A stretch of DNA of 64,000 nt from Ralstonia thomasii (GTDB taxonomy: Bacteria; Pseudomonadota; Gammaproteobacteria; Burkholderiales; Burkholderiaceae). The notes under the pieces are model-generated. The model ran no database searches, had not been told where the DNA came from, and was given only the letters and a program-made list of their open reading frames with translations. Below, in pieces: positions 1 through 12,440 of the stretch. Each line of letters begins with the position of its first letter. The first letter of the stretch is position 1. The translations under genes and the position numbers were made by a program. Where the stretch lies: assembly GCF_958405895.1 (NCBI RefSeq), contig NZ_CATZAR010000002.1; one strand, 5' to 3'.

Positions 1-850
1 CGAACGGCTTCACGTTGGTGTTGAAGCTGACATAGCGCTGGATGATCGACGGCGCGGCAATCAGGTCAACCTTGGGGCTGCTCTTGAGGACGGCAGCCTG
101 CTCGAACGGAATCGTGAACGCAAAGTCGGCCTCGCCCGTCTGCATGATGGTGGCGCGCGTGTTGTTGTCGACCACCGGCTTCCAGGTGATGGTGTCGATC
201 TTCGGCAGGCCGTGTTTCCAGTAGCCGTCGAATTTCTTGCCCTTCAGGTAGTCGGTCTGCTTCCACTCGACAAATTCGAACGGCCCGGTGCCGACCGGGT
301 GGAACGCGATGTCCTTGCCGTACTTCTTGAGCGCCGTGGGCGAGATCATCGCCGCCGACGGATGGGCCAGCACGTTGATGAACGGCGAGAACGGCTCCTT
401 GAGCGTCACGCGGGCGGTGGTCGGGTCAACAACTTCGGTCTTGGCCACGCGGTTGAACAGCACGAAACGCTTGAGCTTGTTGGCCGGGTCGGTCACGCGG
501 TCCAGGTTGGCCTTGACGGCGTTGGCATCAAACGTGGTGCCATCGTGGAACTTCACGCCCTTCTTCAGCTTGAACGTGTAGACGAGGCCGTCCTTGCTGA
601 CCTCGTAGCTGTCGCACAGCACGTTGACCAGCTTCATGTCCTTGTCGAAGCCGAACAGGCCTTGATAGAACGACTTGGCCGCGCTGAACGACAGCGTGTC
701 GTTGGCGTCGTACGGGTCCATCGTGGTGAAGGTCGAGTAGACCGCCATCACGGCGTCCTTGGCGGCAAAGGCCGGCATGGTGAATGCCGCCAGGGCCAGG
801 CCGCTGGCAACCATGGCTGCGCGCGGGCTGAAAGCAAAGCGATTGAACAT
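1..850 (-). CDS. gsiB: ABC transporter periplasmic peptide/glutathione-binding protein, 3' part missing
   Basis: Solute-binding protein of a dipeptide/glutathione-type importer; the reading frame runs off the left edge, so only about 283 N-terminal residues are visible. It begins MFNRFAFSPRAAMVASGLAL with a typical Sec signal peptide ending near PAFA, then continues with the SBP family 5 pattern (TTMDPYDANDTLS, LKKGVKFHDGTTFDANAVK, HPVGTGPFEFVEW). The ATG at 850 has a GGAGGAA-like ribosome site 5-10 bases upstream. It lies 49 bases behind the two-domain ATPase gene, as in gsiA-gsiB clusters. The family is clear; glutathione rather than another short peptide as ligand is inferred from the adjacent isoaspartyl peptidase. 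Confidence 0.88.
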   Translation of the reverse strand, partial: MFNRFAFSPRAAMVASGLALAAFTMPAFAAKDAVMAVYSTFTTMDPYDANDTLSFSAAKSFYQGLFGFDKDMKLVNVLCDSYEVSKDGLVYTFKLKKGVKFHDGTTFDANAVKANLDRVTDPANKLKRFVLFNRVAKTEVVDPTTARVTLKEPFSPFINVLAHPSAAMISPTALKKYGKDIAFHPVGTGPFEFVEWKQTDYLKGKKFDGYWKHGLPKIDTITWKPVVDNNTRATIMQTGEADFAFTIPFEQAAVLKSSPKVDLIAAPSIIQRYVSFNTNVKPF

Positions 851-899
851 TTCCTTCCTCCTCATCAAAGATGACGTCTCACTGCGTTCTGTATTGCGA

Positions 900-2789
<1,890 letters not shown>

Positions 2790-2828
2790 GACAAATCTCC
2801 TGCTGTCCTGCTTGGCGGCTTCGGCTTC

Positions 2829-3791
2829 TTACCGATAGATCGACACAACCGGCGCTTGCGCGCCGCGTGCGAACCCGCGGTACATCCCTTCGGTGTTGAA
2901 CGGCAACGCGACGTTGCCCTTCGCGTCTACGGCAATCAGCCCACCGCGGCCATTGATGGCCATGAGCTTGCGCATGACCACGTCGTCGGTTGCATCGGCC
3001 AGTGACTTGCCGGCGTATTCCATCTGTGCGGCCACGTCGTAGGCAGCCACGGCGCGGATGAACATCTCGCCCGTGCCGGTGCACGACACCGCCGCCACGT
3101 TGTTTGCAAAGCAACCCGCGCCAACGATGGGCGTATCGCCCACGCGGCCGACCTTCTTGTTGGTCACGCCGCCCGTGGAGGTGGCCGCCGCGAGGCGCCC
3201 TTGCGCGTCGCATGCCACGGCGCCCACGGTGCCGAACTTGTTGTCCGGGTCGATGGGTGCAGCTTCCTTGGCCACGAGCGACGCGGCATCGTGATCGAGC
3301 AGCGCCATGCCGTCTTGCTGGCGGGCGCGCTGCCATTGGGCGTAGCGCGCTTCGGTGTAGTAGTAGTCCGGCTCGACAAACTCCAGGCCCTGCGCTTTCG
3401 CGAAAGCCTCGGCGCCTTCGGAGGTGAACAGCACGTGTTCGCTGCGCTCCATCACCGCGCGGGCCGCGAGGATCGGGTTGCGCAGGCGCTTGACACAGGT
3501 CACTGCGCCGGCGGCCAGCCTGGCGCCATCCATGATCGACGCATCGAGTTCATACGTGCCGGCACTGGTAAGCACCGCGCCCTTGCCGGCGTTGAACAGC
3601 GGGCACTCTTCGAGCAGGCGCACGGCTTCGGTCACGGCATCCAGGGCGCTACCGCCTTCCACAAGGATGCGTTGCCCTGCGGCCAGGATGTCGTTCAGCG
3701 CTTGCTGGTAAGCGGCTTCCTTGTCGGCACTCATGGCCGTGCGGGTGATGGTGCCGGCGCCGCCGTGGATGGCGAGGATGGGCGTAGTCAT
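2829..3791 (-). CDS. iaaA: Isoaspartyl peptidase / plant-type L-asparaginase
   Basis: N-terminal nucleophile hydrolase of 320 residues that cleaves isoaspartyl dipeptides and asparagine. The proenzyme self-cleaves in front of a threonine; here the motif NKFGTVGAVA places it at Gly187-Thr188. The N terminus MTTPILAIHGGAGTI and the segments NAGKGAVLTSAGTYELDAS and VGDTPIVGAG are classical for the family. It lies 17 bases after the RpiR regulator gene and 39 bases before gsiA, so peptide import and peptide hydrolysis are probably one transcript. No missing catalytic residue was seen. Confidence 0.93.
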   Translation of the reverse strand: MTTPILAIHGGAGTITRTAMSADKEAAYQQALNDILAAGQRILVEGGSALDAVTEAVRLLEECPLFNAGKGAVLTSAGTYELDASIMDGARLAAGAVTCVKRLRNPILAARAVMERSEHVLFTSEGAEAFAKAQGLEFVEPDYYYTEARYAQWQRARQQDGMALLDHDAASLVAKEAAPIDPDNKFGTVGAVACDAQGRLAAATSTGGVTNKKVGRVGDTPIVGAGCFANNVAAVSCTGTGEMFIRAVAAYDVAAQMEYAGKSLADATDDVVMRKLMAINGRGGLIAVDAKGNVALPFNTEGMYRGFARGAQAPVVSIYR

Positions 3792-3808
3792 GCGTGGCTC
3801 GATGTCAA

Positions 3809-4798
3809 TCAGTTTTCAGCGGCGCGTTTGCGGCCGCGTCGGGTGGTTGTCGGTGTGCCGGAGGCGCCCGGGGCGTCATTGGTGCGCGGCGCTGGGGCTG
3901 TATGCAGCCACGGCAGCACGAATTCAGTCAGGCGTTCGGCCGATTCCAGCGAATGCGCCGAACGATGCGCCACCGCGCCGCACAGCGCTTCGAACAGCGC
4001 CACGGCGGCCGTGTCGGACGTGGCGGAGAATTGCCGCTCCGGCCGCGCATACAGCGCAATGTCGGCCAGCGGCGCGAGCGGCGATGTGGGGCTGTCGGTC
4101 AGCGCCAGCAGTTGGCAGCCTTGCTTACCGGCCTGCTTGGCCAGCGTGATGGTGTCCGCCGCATAGCGCGGGAAAGCGATGGCGATCAGCAGATCCTTCG
4201 GCCCGATCTTGCGCAGTTGGCGTGCCGCATCCGATGCGCCGCCCGGCTGCGAAACGGAGATCACCGTGTCGCAGTACAGATCGAGCCCATGGCGCAGCAG
4301 CCCCGCCAGATAACCGCTGGCGCCAAAGCCCATCACGTAGATGCGCTGTGCGCCCAGGATGGCGTCGACCGCGCGTTCGCAGGCTGCGGGGTCGAGCATG
4401 CGGCGCGTGGCATCAAGGTTGGCGATGTCTTCGTTGAGCGAGGCGGCAAAGATCTCCGCGCTGGTAGCCGGGCGTGCCAGCTCGTGGCGCAGCTTTTCCA
4501 CTGGCGCGAGCGTCGCTTCGAAACCGCGCAGCAGCCCGGCACGGAACTGCGGATAGCCGTCAAAGCCCAGCGCCAGCGCGAACCGGTTGGCCGTGGCAAT
4601 CGACATGTCGACCGCCGCGGCAAACTCGTCGATGCGCATGGTGGCGGCGCGGAACGGGTTCGCCAGCACGTATTCCGCCATGCGCTGGTGCGCGGGCGTG
4701 AGCGTGGCAAGGGCCGCCCCAATGCGCTCGGAGACCGTCGCATCGGCGGCAAATGCGCCTTTCGACACATCCGTACGCTTGCTGGTGGATTTCGCCAT
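3809..4798 (-). CDS. RpiR/MurR-family transcriptional regulator with SIS domain
   Basis: DNA-binding regulator of 329 residues. Residues about 20-95 form an RpiR-type helix-turn-helix domain (RIDEFAAAVDMSIATANRFA); residues about 140-270 form a SIS sugar-phosphate-binding fold (IYVMGFGASGYLAGLL). The basic C-terminal tail ends in RRGRKRAAEN. It is the first gene of the probable rpiR-iaaA-gsiA-gsiB operon. A perfect inverted repeat immediately before its start (4809-4839) suggests autoregulation. The inducer is unknown; a peptide or cell-wall-derived ligand is only a guess from the neighbours. Confidence 0.88.
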   Translation of the reverse strand: MAKSTSKRTDVSKGAFAADATVSERIGAALATLTPAHQRMAEYVLANPFRAATMRIDEFAAAVDMSIATANRFALALGFDGYPQFRAGLLRGFEATLAPVEKLRHELARPATSAEIFAASLNEDIANLDATRRMLDPAACERAVDAILGAQRIYVMGFGASGYLAGLLRHGLDLYCDTVISVSQPGGASDAARQLRKIGPKDLLIAIAFPRYAADTITLAKQAGKQGCQLLALTDSPTSPLAPLADIALYARPERQFSATSDTAAVALFEALCGAVAHRSAHSLESAERLTEFVLPWLHTAPAPRTNDAPGASGTPTTTRRGRKRAAEN

Positions 4799-4808
4799 GT
4801 TCCTGGGC

Positions 4809-4839
4809 CGTGAAAATTTTGTGTAAATGTATTTTCACG
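4809..4839. promoter_or_regulatory. Inverted repeat, probable operator of the RpiR-type regulator
   Basis: CGTGAAAAT (4809-4817) and ATTTTCACG (4831-4839) are perfect 9-base inverted repeats separated by 13 AT-rich bases. The site is 10 bases upstream of the regulator's ATG and in the only long AT-rich stretch of the divergent intergenic region. Autoregulatory operators of this layout are common in the RpiR family; binding here is inferred. Confidence 0.55.
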
Positions 4840-5038
4840 AATCGACCGTGTAAAGAAAAAAACTTTCATGAAGACCTATGGTTTTCCCTAGGTCGAATGC
4901 CGCCGCACAGGTTGCGGGCGAGTGCCGCCTCGTCGCGGTGCAATACACCAGTCCAAACGCCCCAGGTGCGCCAGGATCGTGCGACGCAGCACGCTACAAT
5001 CGCACCCTTCTCCGATTTGCCTTCAAGCGCAGTTTTTC

Positions 5039-6976
<1,938 letters not shown>

Positions 6977-7007
6977 GGCTGGCGCGTCCGGCCAAGGAGA
7001 CCTGTTG

Positions 7008-8114
7008 ATGACATCGCCCTCGCCGGACACCGCCACGCACCAGCCATTGGCCGGCGTGCGCGTGCTCGACCTGACGCGCCTGCTGCCCGGCCCGGCCGCC
7101 ACGCGGCACTTGGCCGACCTCGGCGCTGAAGTCATCAAGATCGAAGACCCCGGCCCCGGCGACTACGCCCGCGACATGATGCGCACCTCCGCTGACCGCG
7201 CGGCCGAACGCCCGAGCCTGTTCTTCCGCTCGCTCAATCGCGGCAAGACCGAAATGCGGCTCGACCTGAAACGCGCCGAAGACCGCGACGCGCTCATCGA
7301 ACTCGTACGCCACGCCAATGTGCTGATCGAAAGCTTCCGCCCTGGCGTCATGGCGCGCCTCGGGGTCGGCTGGGACACGCTGCGCGCGGCCAACCCCGCG
7401 CTCGTCATGTGTTCCATCAGCGGCTACGGCCAGGACGGCCCGCTCGCGCAAGCCGCCGGCCACGACATCAACTACGTCGGCTATGCGGGCATGCTCGATC
7501 AGCTTGCCAGCGCGGATGGCACGCCCATCGTCCCGAACGTGCAGATCGGCGACCTGCTGGGCGGCGCGCTCACGGCGGTGGTCGGCATCCTGGCTGCGCT
7601 GGTCGACGCGCGCGCCACGGGCCGCGGCCGCTACGTCGATGTATCGATGACGGATTCGGTGTTCGCGCACAACCTGATGGCGTTCTTTGCCGTCGGCACG
7701 CGCGGCAAGGCCAGCCCCGCGGGCACCGATCTGCTCAATGGCGGCGTGCCGTGCTACGGCGTATATCGCACGGCGGACGATCGCTTCATGGCCGTCGGCG
7801 CGCTCGAATTGAAGTTCTGGCAGGCGATGTGCGATGTCATCGAAAAGCCCGAATGGAAAGAGCGGCACTGGGCGCTCGGCCAGCGCGTCGGCGGCGATGA
7901 CGCACGCGCCATTCGCGACGAACTTGCTGCGCGCTTCCTGACCGCCACCCAAGCCGAATGGACCGCGCGTTTTGCCGATGCCGATTGCTGTGTCACGCCC
8001 GTGCTGCGCATGGAAGAAGCGCTGCAACATCCGCTCTTTGTCGAGCGCAACAGCGTGGTGAAGGAGAACGGCGAGCCCGTGCAGCTTGCCTTGCCGCTAC
8101 GGTTTGCCGATTGA
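7008..8114 (+). CDS. CaiB/BaiF family CoA-transferase, alpha-methylacyl-CoA racemase-like
   Basis: Class III CoA-transferase fold protein of 368 residues. The N terminus LAGVRVLDLTRLLPGP, the segment LADLGAEVIKIEDPGPGDYAR and the following FRSLNRGKTEMRLDLK are characteristic. NYVGYAGMLDQ and the conserved aspartate in the segment GRYVDVSMTD point to the alpha-methylacyl-CoA racemase subgroup. ATG 7008 is preferred over TTG 7005 because AAGGAGA lies 7 bases upstream. Its 3' end overlaps the convergent DUF523 gene by 18 bases. The exact acyl substrate cannot be told from the sequence. Confidence 0.85.
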   Translation: MTSPSPDTATHQPLAGVRVLDLTRLLPGPAATRHLADLGAEVIKIEDPGPGDYARDMMRTSADRAAERPSLFFRSLNRGKTEMRLDLKRAEDRDALIELVRHANVLIESFRPGVMARLGVGWDTLRAANPALVMCSISGYGQDGPLAQAAGHDINYVGYAGMLDQLASADGTPIVPNVQIGDLLGGALTAVVGILAALVDARATGRGRYVDVSMTDSVFAHNLMAFFAVGTRGKASPAGTDLLNGGVPCYGVYRTADDRFMAVGALELKFWQAMCDVIEKPEWKERHWALGQRVGGDDARAIRDELAARFLTATQAEWTARFADADCCVTPVLRMEEALQHPLFVERNSVVKENGEPVQLALPLRFAD

Positions 8115-8623
8115 CGAATCGGCGCGATCCTGCGCGTCGAGCGCATCGAGCAGCCGCCCGGCTTCTTCCAGCTGGTGCTGGCTGAATATGCGGATGCCAT
8201 GTTGGCGCAGCAGCGCCGCCGTCACGCCCTCGCCTTCCTGCAACTGGCTGGAAAACGTCCCGTCGTAGAGAAACGCAGAACCGCAAGACGGGCTCCGCTC
8301 GGTAAGCACGGCGACTTGCACGCCGGCCGCCTGCGCCGCTTCCAGTGCGCGTTGCGCGCCTTCGAGAAACGCTTGGGTGACATCGTGGCCGTGGTGTTCG
8401 ACGACACGGGCTGCGCCGCGCAGTACCGCCGCGCCCCCCCCTCGCCGTGAATTTCCGCGGGCAGACGCGGCACCGGCAAACCGCCGGCCATCTCCGGGCA
8501 CATCGGCACGATACGCCCTTCCATCTGCCAGCGCGCCAGGATGCCGCCCTCGGTGGCGACCGTGCCGCCGTCATAGCGCTCCGGCTGGCCCAGCAGGCAG
8601 GCACTCACCAGCACGCGTTGCAT
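8097..8623 (-). pseudogene. DUF523 family gene interrupted by a frameshift in a G8 tract
   Basis: DUF523 proteins are small cysteine-rich proteins of unknown function. The N-terminal half is readable from ATG 8623 (MQRVLVSACLLGQPERYDGG, then CPEMAGGLPVPRLPAEIHGE). The C-terminal half continues in another frame (AAVLRGAARVVEHHGHDVT, ERSPSCGSAFLYDGTF, HGIRIFSQHQLEEAG) to a stop at 8097. The frames part at eight consecutive G residues of the coding strand (8434-8441). Six or nine G residues would restore one product of about 175 residues; six gives the usual family spacing. Either a sequencing indel, a true mutation or a slippage switch is possible. It follows dsbB by 16 bases. Confidence 0.8.
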
Positions 8624-8639
8624 GATCTGCGGCTCTGGG

Positions 8640-9119
8640 TTAGCGGCGCTCGCGGCGGATCATCCCCACCACCAGCGTCAGCGACAGAATCACCAGCCAG
8701 ATCAGCGACCACACCGGCACCGACAGGCCCAGCACCGGCGGCATCGGCCCGACGCACAGGCCATCGGCTTCGAACACCTGCGGCAACCATTTGGCAGTCG
8801 GCAGCGCGTTGACCCAGTTCTCAATCGGATCGATCCCGCACGTTGCCTTCGGGTTCAGCAGCAGCGATACGTGGTACCCCGCCACACACAGGCCGGCCAG
8901 CCCGGACAGCATCGCCAGCCCGTGCCACAGCAGCCGCGTGGCCGACGACAGGGCCGCCAGCAGCGAGAACACACCAATGCCCAGGAAAGCAAACCGCTGC
9001 AGGATGCACAGCGGGCACGGCTGCAGCCCCTCGACGTGCTGCAGGTACAGCGCATAGCCGACCACCCCGAAGGAGATCACGGCAATCAGCAGGAAAAAGG
9101 CGCGCGAGTTGGCTTGCAT
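8640..9119 (-). CDS. dsbB: Disulfide bond formation protein B
   Basis: Inner-membrane quinone reductase of 159 residues that reoxidises DsbA. Four hydrophobic helices are visible. The first periplasmic loop carries the cysteine pair of QPCPLCILQR (Cys35 and Cys38); the second loop carries the pair in KATCGIDP and ADGLCVGP. Arg42, which supports quinone reactivity in E. coli DsbB, is present. The length fits the beta-proteobacterial family. It is followed after 16 bases by the DUF523 gene on the same strand. Confidence 0.94.
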   Translation of the reverse strand: MQANSRAFFLLIAVISFGVVGYALYLQHVEGLQPCPLCILQRFAFLGIGVFSLLAALSSATRLLWHGLAMLSGLAGLCVAGYHVSLLLNPKATCGIDPIENWVNALPTAKWLPQVFEADGLCVGPMPPVLGLSVPVWSLIWLVILSLTLVVGMIRRERR

Positions 9120-9229
9120 GGCGGCGTCAGTACAGAGGAGTCGTGGAGAAAAGTTGGCGGATTATCGCACCGCAACGGCACACGCATTTTCAAATGGCAC
9201 GAGCGATACCGTAGTGAAATTTTGAACGT

Positions 9230-10600
9230 TCAAGCCTCGAGCGCCCGCACCCGATCGATGGCCTGTTCAATGCGCTCGACGGCAATGACCTCCAGCCCAT
9301 CGATTGCCTGCTTCGGGGCGTTGGATTTCGGGATCACGGCAATCGAGAAGCCCAGCTTGGCCGCTTCCTTCAACCGCTCCTGACCGCGCGGCGTCGGGCG
9401 GATTTCCCCGGCAAGGCCGATCTCCCCAAACACGACCAGCCCGCGCGGCAGCGCCTTGTTGCGCATCGACGAATGGATCGCCAACAGCACCGCCAAGTCC
9501 GCCGCGGGCTCGGTAATCTTCACGCCGCCCACCGCGTTCAGGAACACGTCCTGGTCAAAGCACGCAATGCCGGCGTGGCGGTGCAGCACCGCCAGCAACA
9601 TCGCCAGCCGATTCTGCTCCAGGCCCACCGCCAGGCGGCGCGGGTTCGGCACGTTGGCCGTATCCACCAGCGCCTGGATTTCCACCAGCAGCGGCCGCGT
9701 GCCCTCCTGCGTCACCAGCACGCACGAGCCCGGCACCACCTGTTCGTGCTGCGACAGGAAGAGCGCCGACGGATTCGCCACGCCACGCAGGCCGCGCTCC
9801 GTCATCGCAAACACGCCCAGCTCGTTGACGGCGCCGAAACGGTTCTTGAACGCCCGCACCAGCCGGTAGGCGGAATGCGTATCGCCCTCGAAATACAGCA
9901 CCGTATCGACAATGTGTTCGAGCACACGGGGGCCTGCCAGCGCGCCTTCCTTGGTCACATGGCCAACGAGAATGGTCGTCACATCCAGCCGCTTGGCAAT
10001 GCGCGTCAACTGCGCCGCGCATTCCCGCACCTGGGCCACGGAGCCTGGCGCCGAGGTCAGCGCCTCGGAATACAGCGTCTGGATCGAATCGATGACGACG
10101 ACTTCCGGCTTTTCCGTTTCTATCGTCGCCTGGATGCGCTCCAGCTGGATCTCCGCCAGCAGCGCAAGGTTCGGGCTTTCGATGCCCAGGCGACGCGCAC
10201 GAAGCGCGATCTGCGAGCCGGACTCCTCGCCGCTCACGTACAACACCCGCCGATCGGCCGACAGGTTGGACAGCGCCTGCAGCAACAGCGTCGATTTGCC
10301 GATCCCGGGATCGCCGCCGATCAGCACAACACCGCCGCTGACCAGGCCACCGCCCAGTACGCGGTCAAATTCGTCGATGCCGCTGGAGAAGCGCGGCACA
10401 TCCACCGCGTCGATGTCCGACAGCTTGCGCACCGTCGCGCTGGAGGCGAGCGACTGGAAGCGCGCGCCGGCGCCGGACGTCGGCTGCGCGACGGTTTCCA
10501 CCAGCGTGTTCCACTGCTGGCAATTCGGGCACTGCCCCGCCCACTTCGGTGCCGTGCCACCACATTCGGTGCACGTATAGACCGTCTTGCTCTTGGCCAA
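9230..10600 (-). CDS. radA: DNA repair protein RadA
   Basis: RecA-like branch-migration ATPase of 456 residues for recombinational repair. A four-cysteine zinc finger is at residues 10-27 (CTECGG and CPNCQQW), Walker A GGDPGIGKS at 95-103, the RadA-specific KNRFG motif in the middle, and a Lon-protease-like C-terminal domain (KITEPAADLAVLLAIHSS, GEIGLAGEIRP). All hallmarks are intact and the length is normal (E. coli 460). It lies 68 bases downstream of alr on the same strand. Confidence 0.97.
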   Translation of the reverse strand: MAKSKTVYTCTECGGTAPKWAGQCPNCQQWNTLVETVAQPTSGAGARFQSLASSATVRKLSDIDAVDVPRFSSGIDEFDRVLGGGLVSGGVVLIGGDPGIGKSTLLLQALSNLSADRRVLYVSGEESGSQIALRARRLGIESPNLALLAEIQLERIQATIETEKPEVVVIDSIQTLYSEALTSAPGSVAQVRECAAQLTRIAKRLDVTTILVGHVTKEGALAGPRVLEHIVDTVLYFEGDTHSAYRLVRAFKNRFGAVNELGVFAMTERGLRGVANPSALFLSQHEQVVPGSCVLVTQEGTRPLLVEIQALVDTANVPNPRRLAVGLEQNRLAMLLAVLHRHAGIACFDQDVFLNAVGGVKITEPAADLAVLLAIHSSMRNKALPRGLVVFGEIGLAGEIRPTPRGQERLKEAAKLGFSIAVIPKSNAPKQAIDGLEVIAVERIEQAIDRVRALEA

Positions 10601-10668
10601 ACAACCCCCTGCTTACGGCGCCGCGCATGGACGACCGCCGCTTGATCTTTGTATTAACGATGCGGCGC

Positions 10669-11793
10669 TCAGGCAGCCTTGCCCAGGTCGCCGGCCTCTG
10701 CCGTGCCGACGGGCTCGACCAATACCGGCACGCGCGGCGCCAGTGCGCACATCAACTCATAGCCAACCGTGCCGGAGGCCTGTGCGACGTCGTCGATCGG
10801 CAAGCCCTCGCCCCACAGCGTGACGGGCGTGCCGACACGCGCCTCGGGCACGCCGGCCAGATCCACGGTGATCATGTCCATCGACACGCGGCCCACGATG
10901 TGCGTGCGCACGCCGTCGACCAGCACCGGCGTATGGTTGCCGTCCCAGCCCGGCGCATGGCGCGGGTAGCCGTCGGCATAACCGCACGCGACGACGCCGA
11001 TGCGCATCGGGTGCTCCACGGTAAAGCGCGAGCCGTAACCGATCGTCGCGCCCGGCTGCAGATCCTGGATGGCGATCAGCTCGCTCTTGAGCGACATGGC
11101 GGGCATCAGGCCTGTGCCGTCAATATCCGCCGCCACGCCCGTCGGCGATGCGCCGTACATGATCACGCCTGGGCGCACCCAGTCGCGATGCGCCTTCGGA
11201 TGCCACAGCGTGGCCGCGGAGTTGGACAGCGACGCTTCGCCCGGCAAACCTTGCGTGGCGCGCTCAAACGCCGCGAGTTGATGCTCGATGCCACGCGGGC
11301 CGTCGGCATCCGAAAAATGCGTCATGTGGACGATCGTGCCGACGCCTGAAATGGCGCGGGCGCGCTCCCATGCGGCGCGGTAGGCGGCGGGCGCGAAGCC
11401 GAGTCGGCTCATGCCCGTATTGATCTTGAGCTGCACGCTGGTGGGCCCTTTCAGGCGCGCCAGTTCCAGCATGCGCAGTTGCTCTTCGCAGTGGACGGTG
11501 GTCGTCAGGCGGTACTGCTCGACGATGGCCAGGTCTTCCGGCTTGAAAAAGCCTTCGAGCAGGAGGACCGGCCCCTGCCAGCCGAGTTGGCGCAGGCGGA
11601 CGGCCTCGTCCAGATCGAGCAGACCGAAACCGTCGGTCTGGCGCAGGCCTTCATACACGCGTTCGATACCGTGGCCGTACGCGTTGGCTTTGACGACAGC
11701 CCACACGCGCGAGTTGGGCGCATGACGGCGGGCAATCTGGAGATTATTGGCAAGTGCTGGGCCGTGGATGACGGCCTGGATGGGTCTTGGCAT
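10669..11793 (-). CDS. alr: Alanine racemase
   Basis: PLP enzyme of 374 residues converting L- to D-alanine for peptidoglycan. The PLP lysine is Lys35 in VVKANAYGHG; the second-domain segments TIGYGSRFT and VVACGYADGYPRHAPG carry the conserved tyrosine region, and GRVSMDMITVDL is the family signature. The length is close to E. coli Alr (359) and DadX (356). No D-amino-acid dehydrogenase gene is adjacent, so this is more likely the biosynthetic racemase. It is divergent from lplT. Confidence 0.96.
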   Translation of the reverse strand: MPRPIQAVIHGPALANNLQIARRHAPNSRVWAVVKANAYGHGIERVYEGLRQTDGFGLLDLDEAVRLRQLGWQGPVLLLEGFFKPEDLAIVEQYRLTTTVHCEEQLRMLELARLKGPTSVQLKINTGMSRLGFAPAAYRAAWERARAISGVGTIVHMTHFSDADGPRGIEHQLAAFERATQGLPGEASLSNSAATLWHPKAHRDWVRPGVIMYGASPTGVAADIDGTGLMPAMSLKSELIAIQDLQPGATIGYGSRFTVEHPMRIGVVACGYADGYPRHAPGWDGNHTPVLVDGVRTHIVGRVSMDMITVDLAGVPEARVGTPVTLWGEGLPIDDVAQASGTVGYELMCALAPRVPVLVEPVGTAEAGDLGKAA

Positions 11794-12440
11794 GACGGCA
11801 AACCTGCAAAACGTGAATGCGATGGCGCGCTCGTGGCGCGGCGTCGGTGCTGCAGTGCAACAGGCAAATTGACTGTGCGGAGGCCGGTGCGCCCGGCCTC
11901 ACGCGGTGAGCGTTCTATTTGACCACAGGACACCAACTGGTTCGCGCCTGTCATCAGCATGCTCAGAAAGAAAGTGCGCCGCCGTCACCGGAAGCGCACA
12001 AGTTTCATGATATAAAGCCGTTCAATTTAGGCATGGGAAAACCGTCGTGATGCGCAGCCAGCATGAGGAAAGTTGGGCACCAGCCACTTCTCTTTGCGCG
12101 ATGGCGTCACATCGGGTTTGAGCATGCAAACAGGCGAGACCAAAACAAACTGCGGGCGGAACGCATGGCCCGAACGCCTGTCAGTGAAGATTCCCACGGT
12201 TGTCCGGCGGTGCGCGGCTTGCAGCACCGAACGGGCCCCGTCCAAGGGAACCACAATCAGGGGAGCCCACGCGGGCGCTGGCTTCAATGCCGCCACCGCG
12301 CACCTGTGCGCTGCGCGGCCACTCAGCCGACGCACCGCTTGGCCGGCACCTCCCGGAGGGCGCTTCCGGGTGCTGGCACGCTGCCGGCAAGACGTGAAGA
12401 CGAACATGGCACCGCGGTCTACGGGGACGAATTCGAAGGT
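11794..12440. other. 647-base divergent intergenic region between alr and lplT with no recognised gene
   Basis: No protein-like frame was recognised on either strand; the open frames here have no family motif and simply follow high GC. The only AT-rich patch is about 11985-12035 and holds TTTCATGATATAAAG at 12003-12017, which could be a promoter element for either flank. The 3' half (12100-12440) is GC-rich with possible hairpins such as 12346-12380. An unannotated leader RNA is possible but cannot be supported. Confidence 0.5.
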
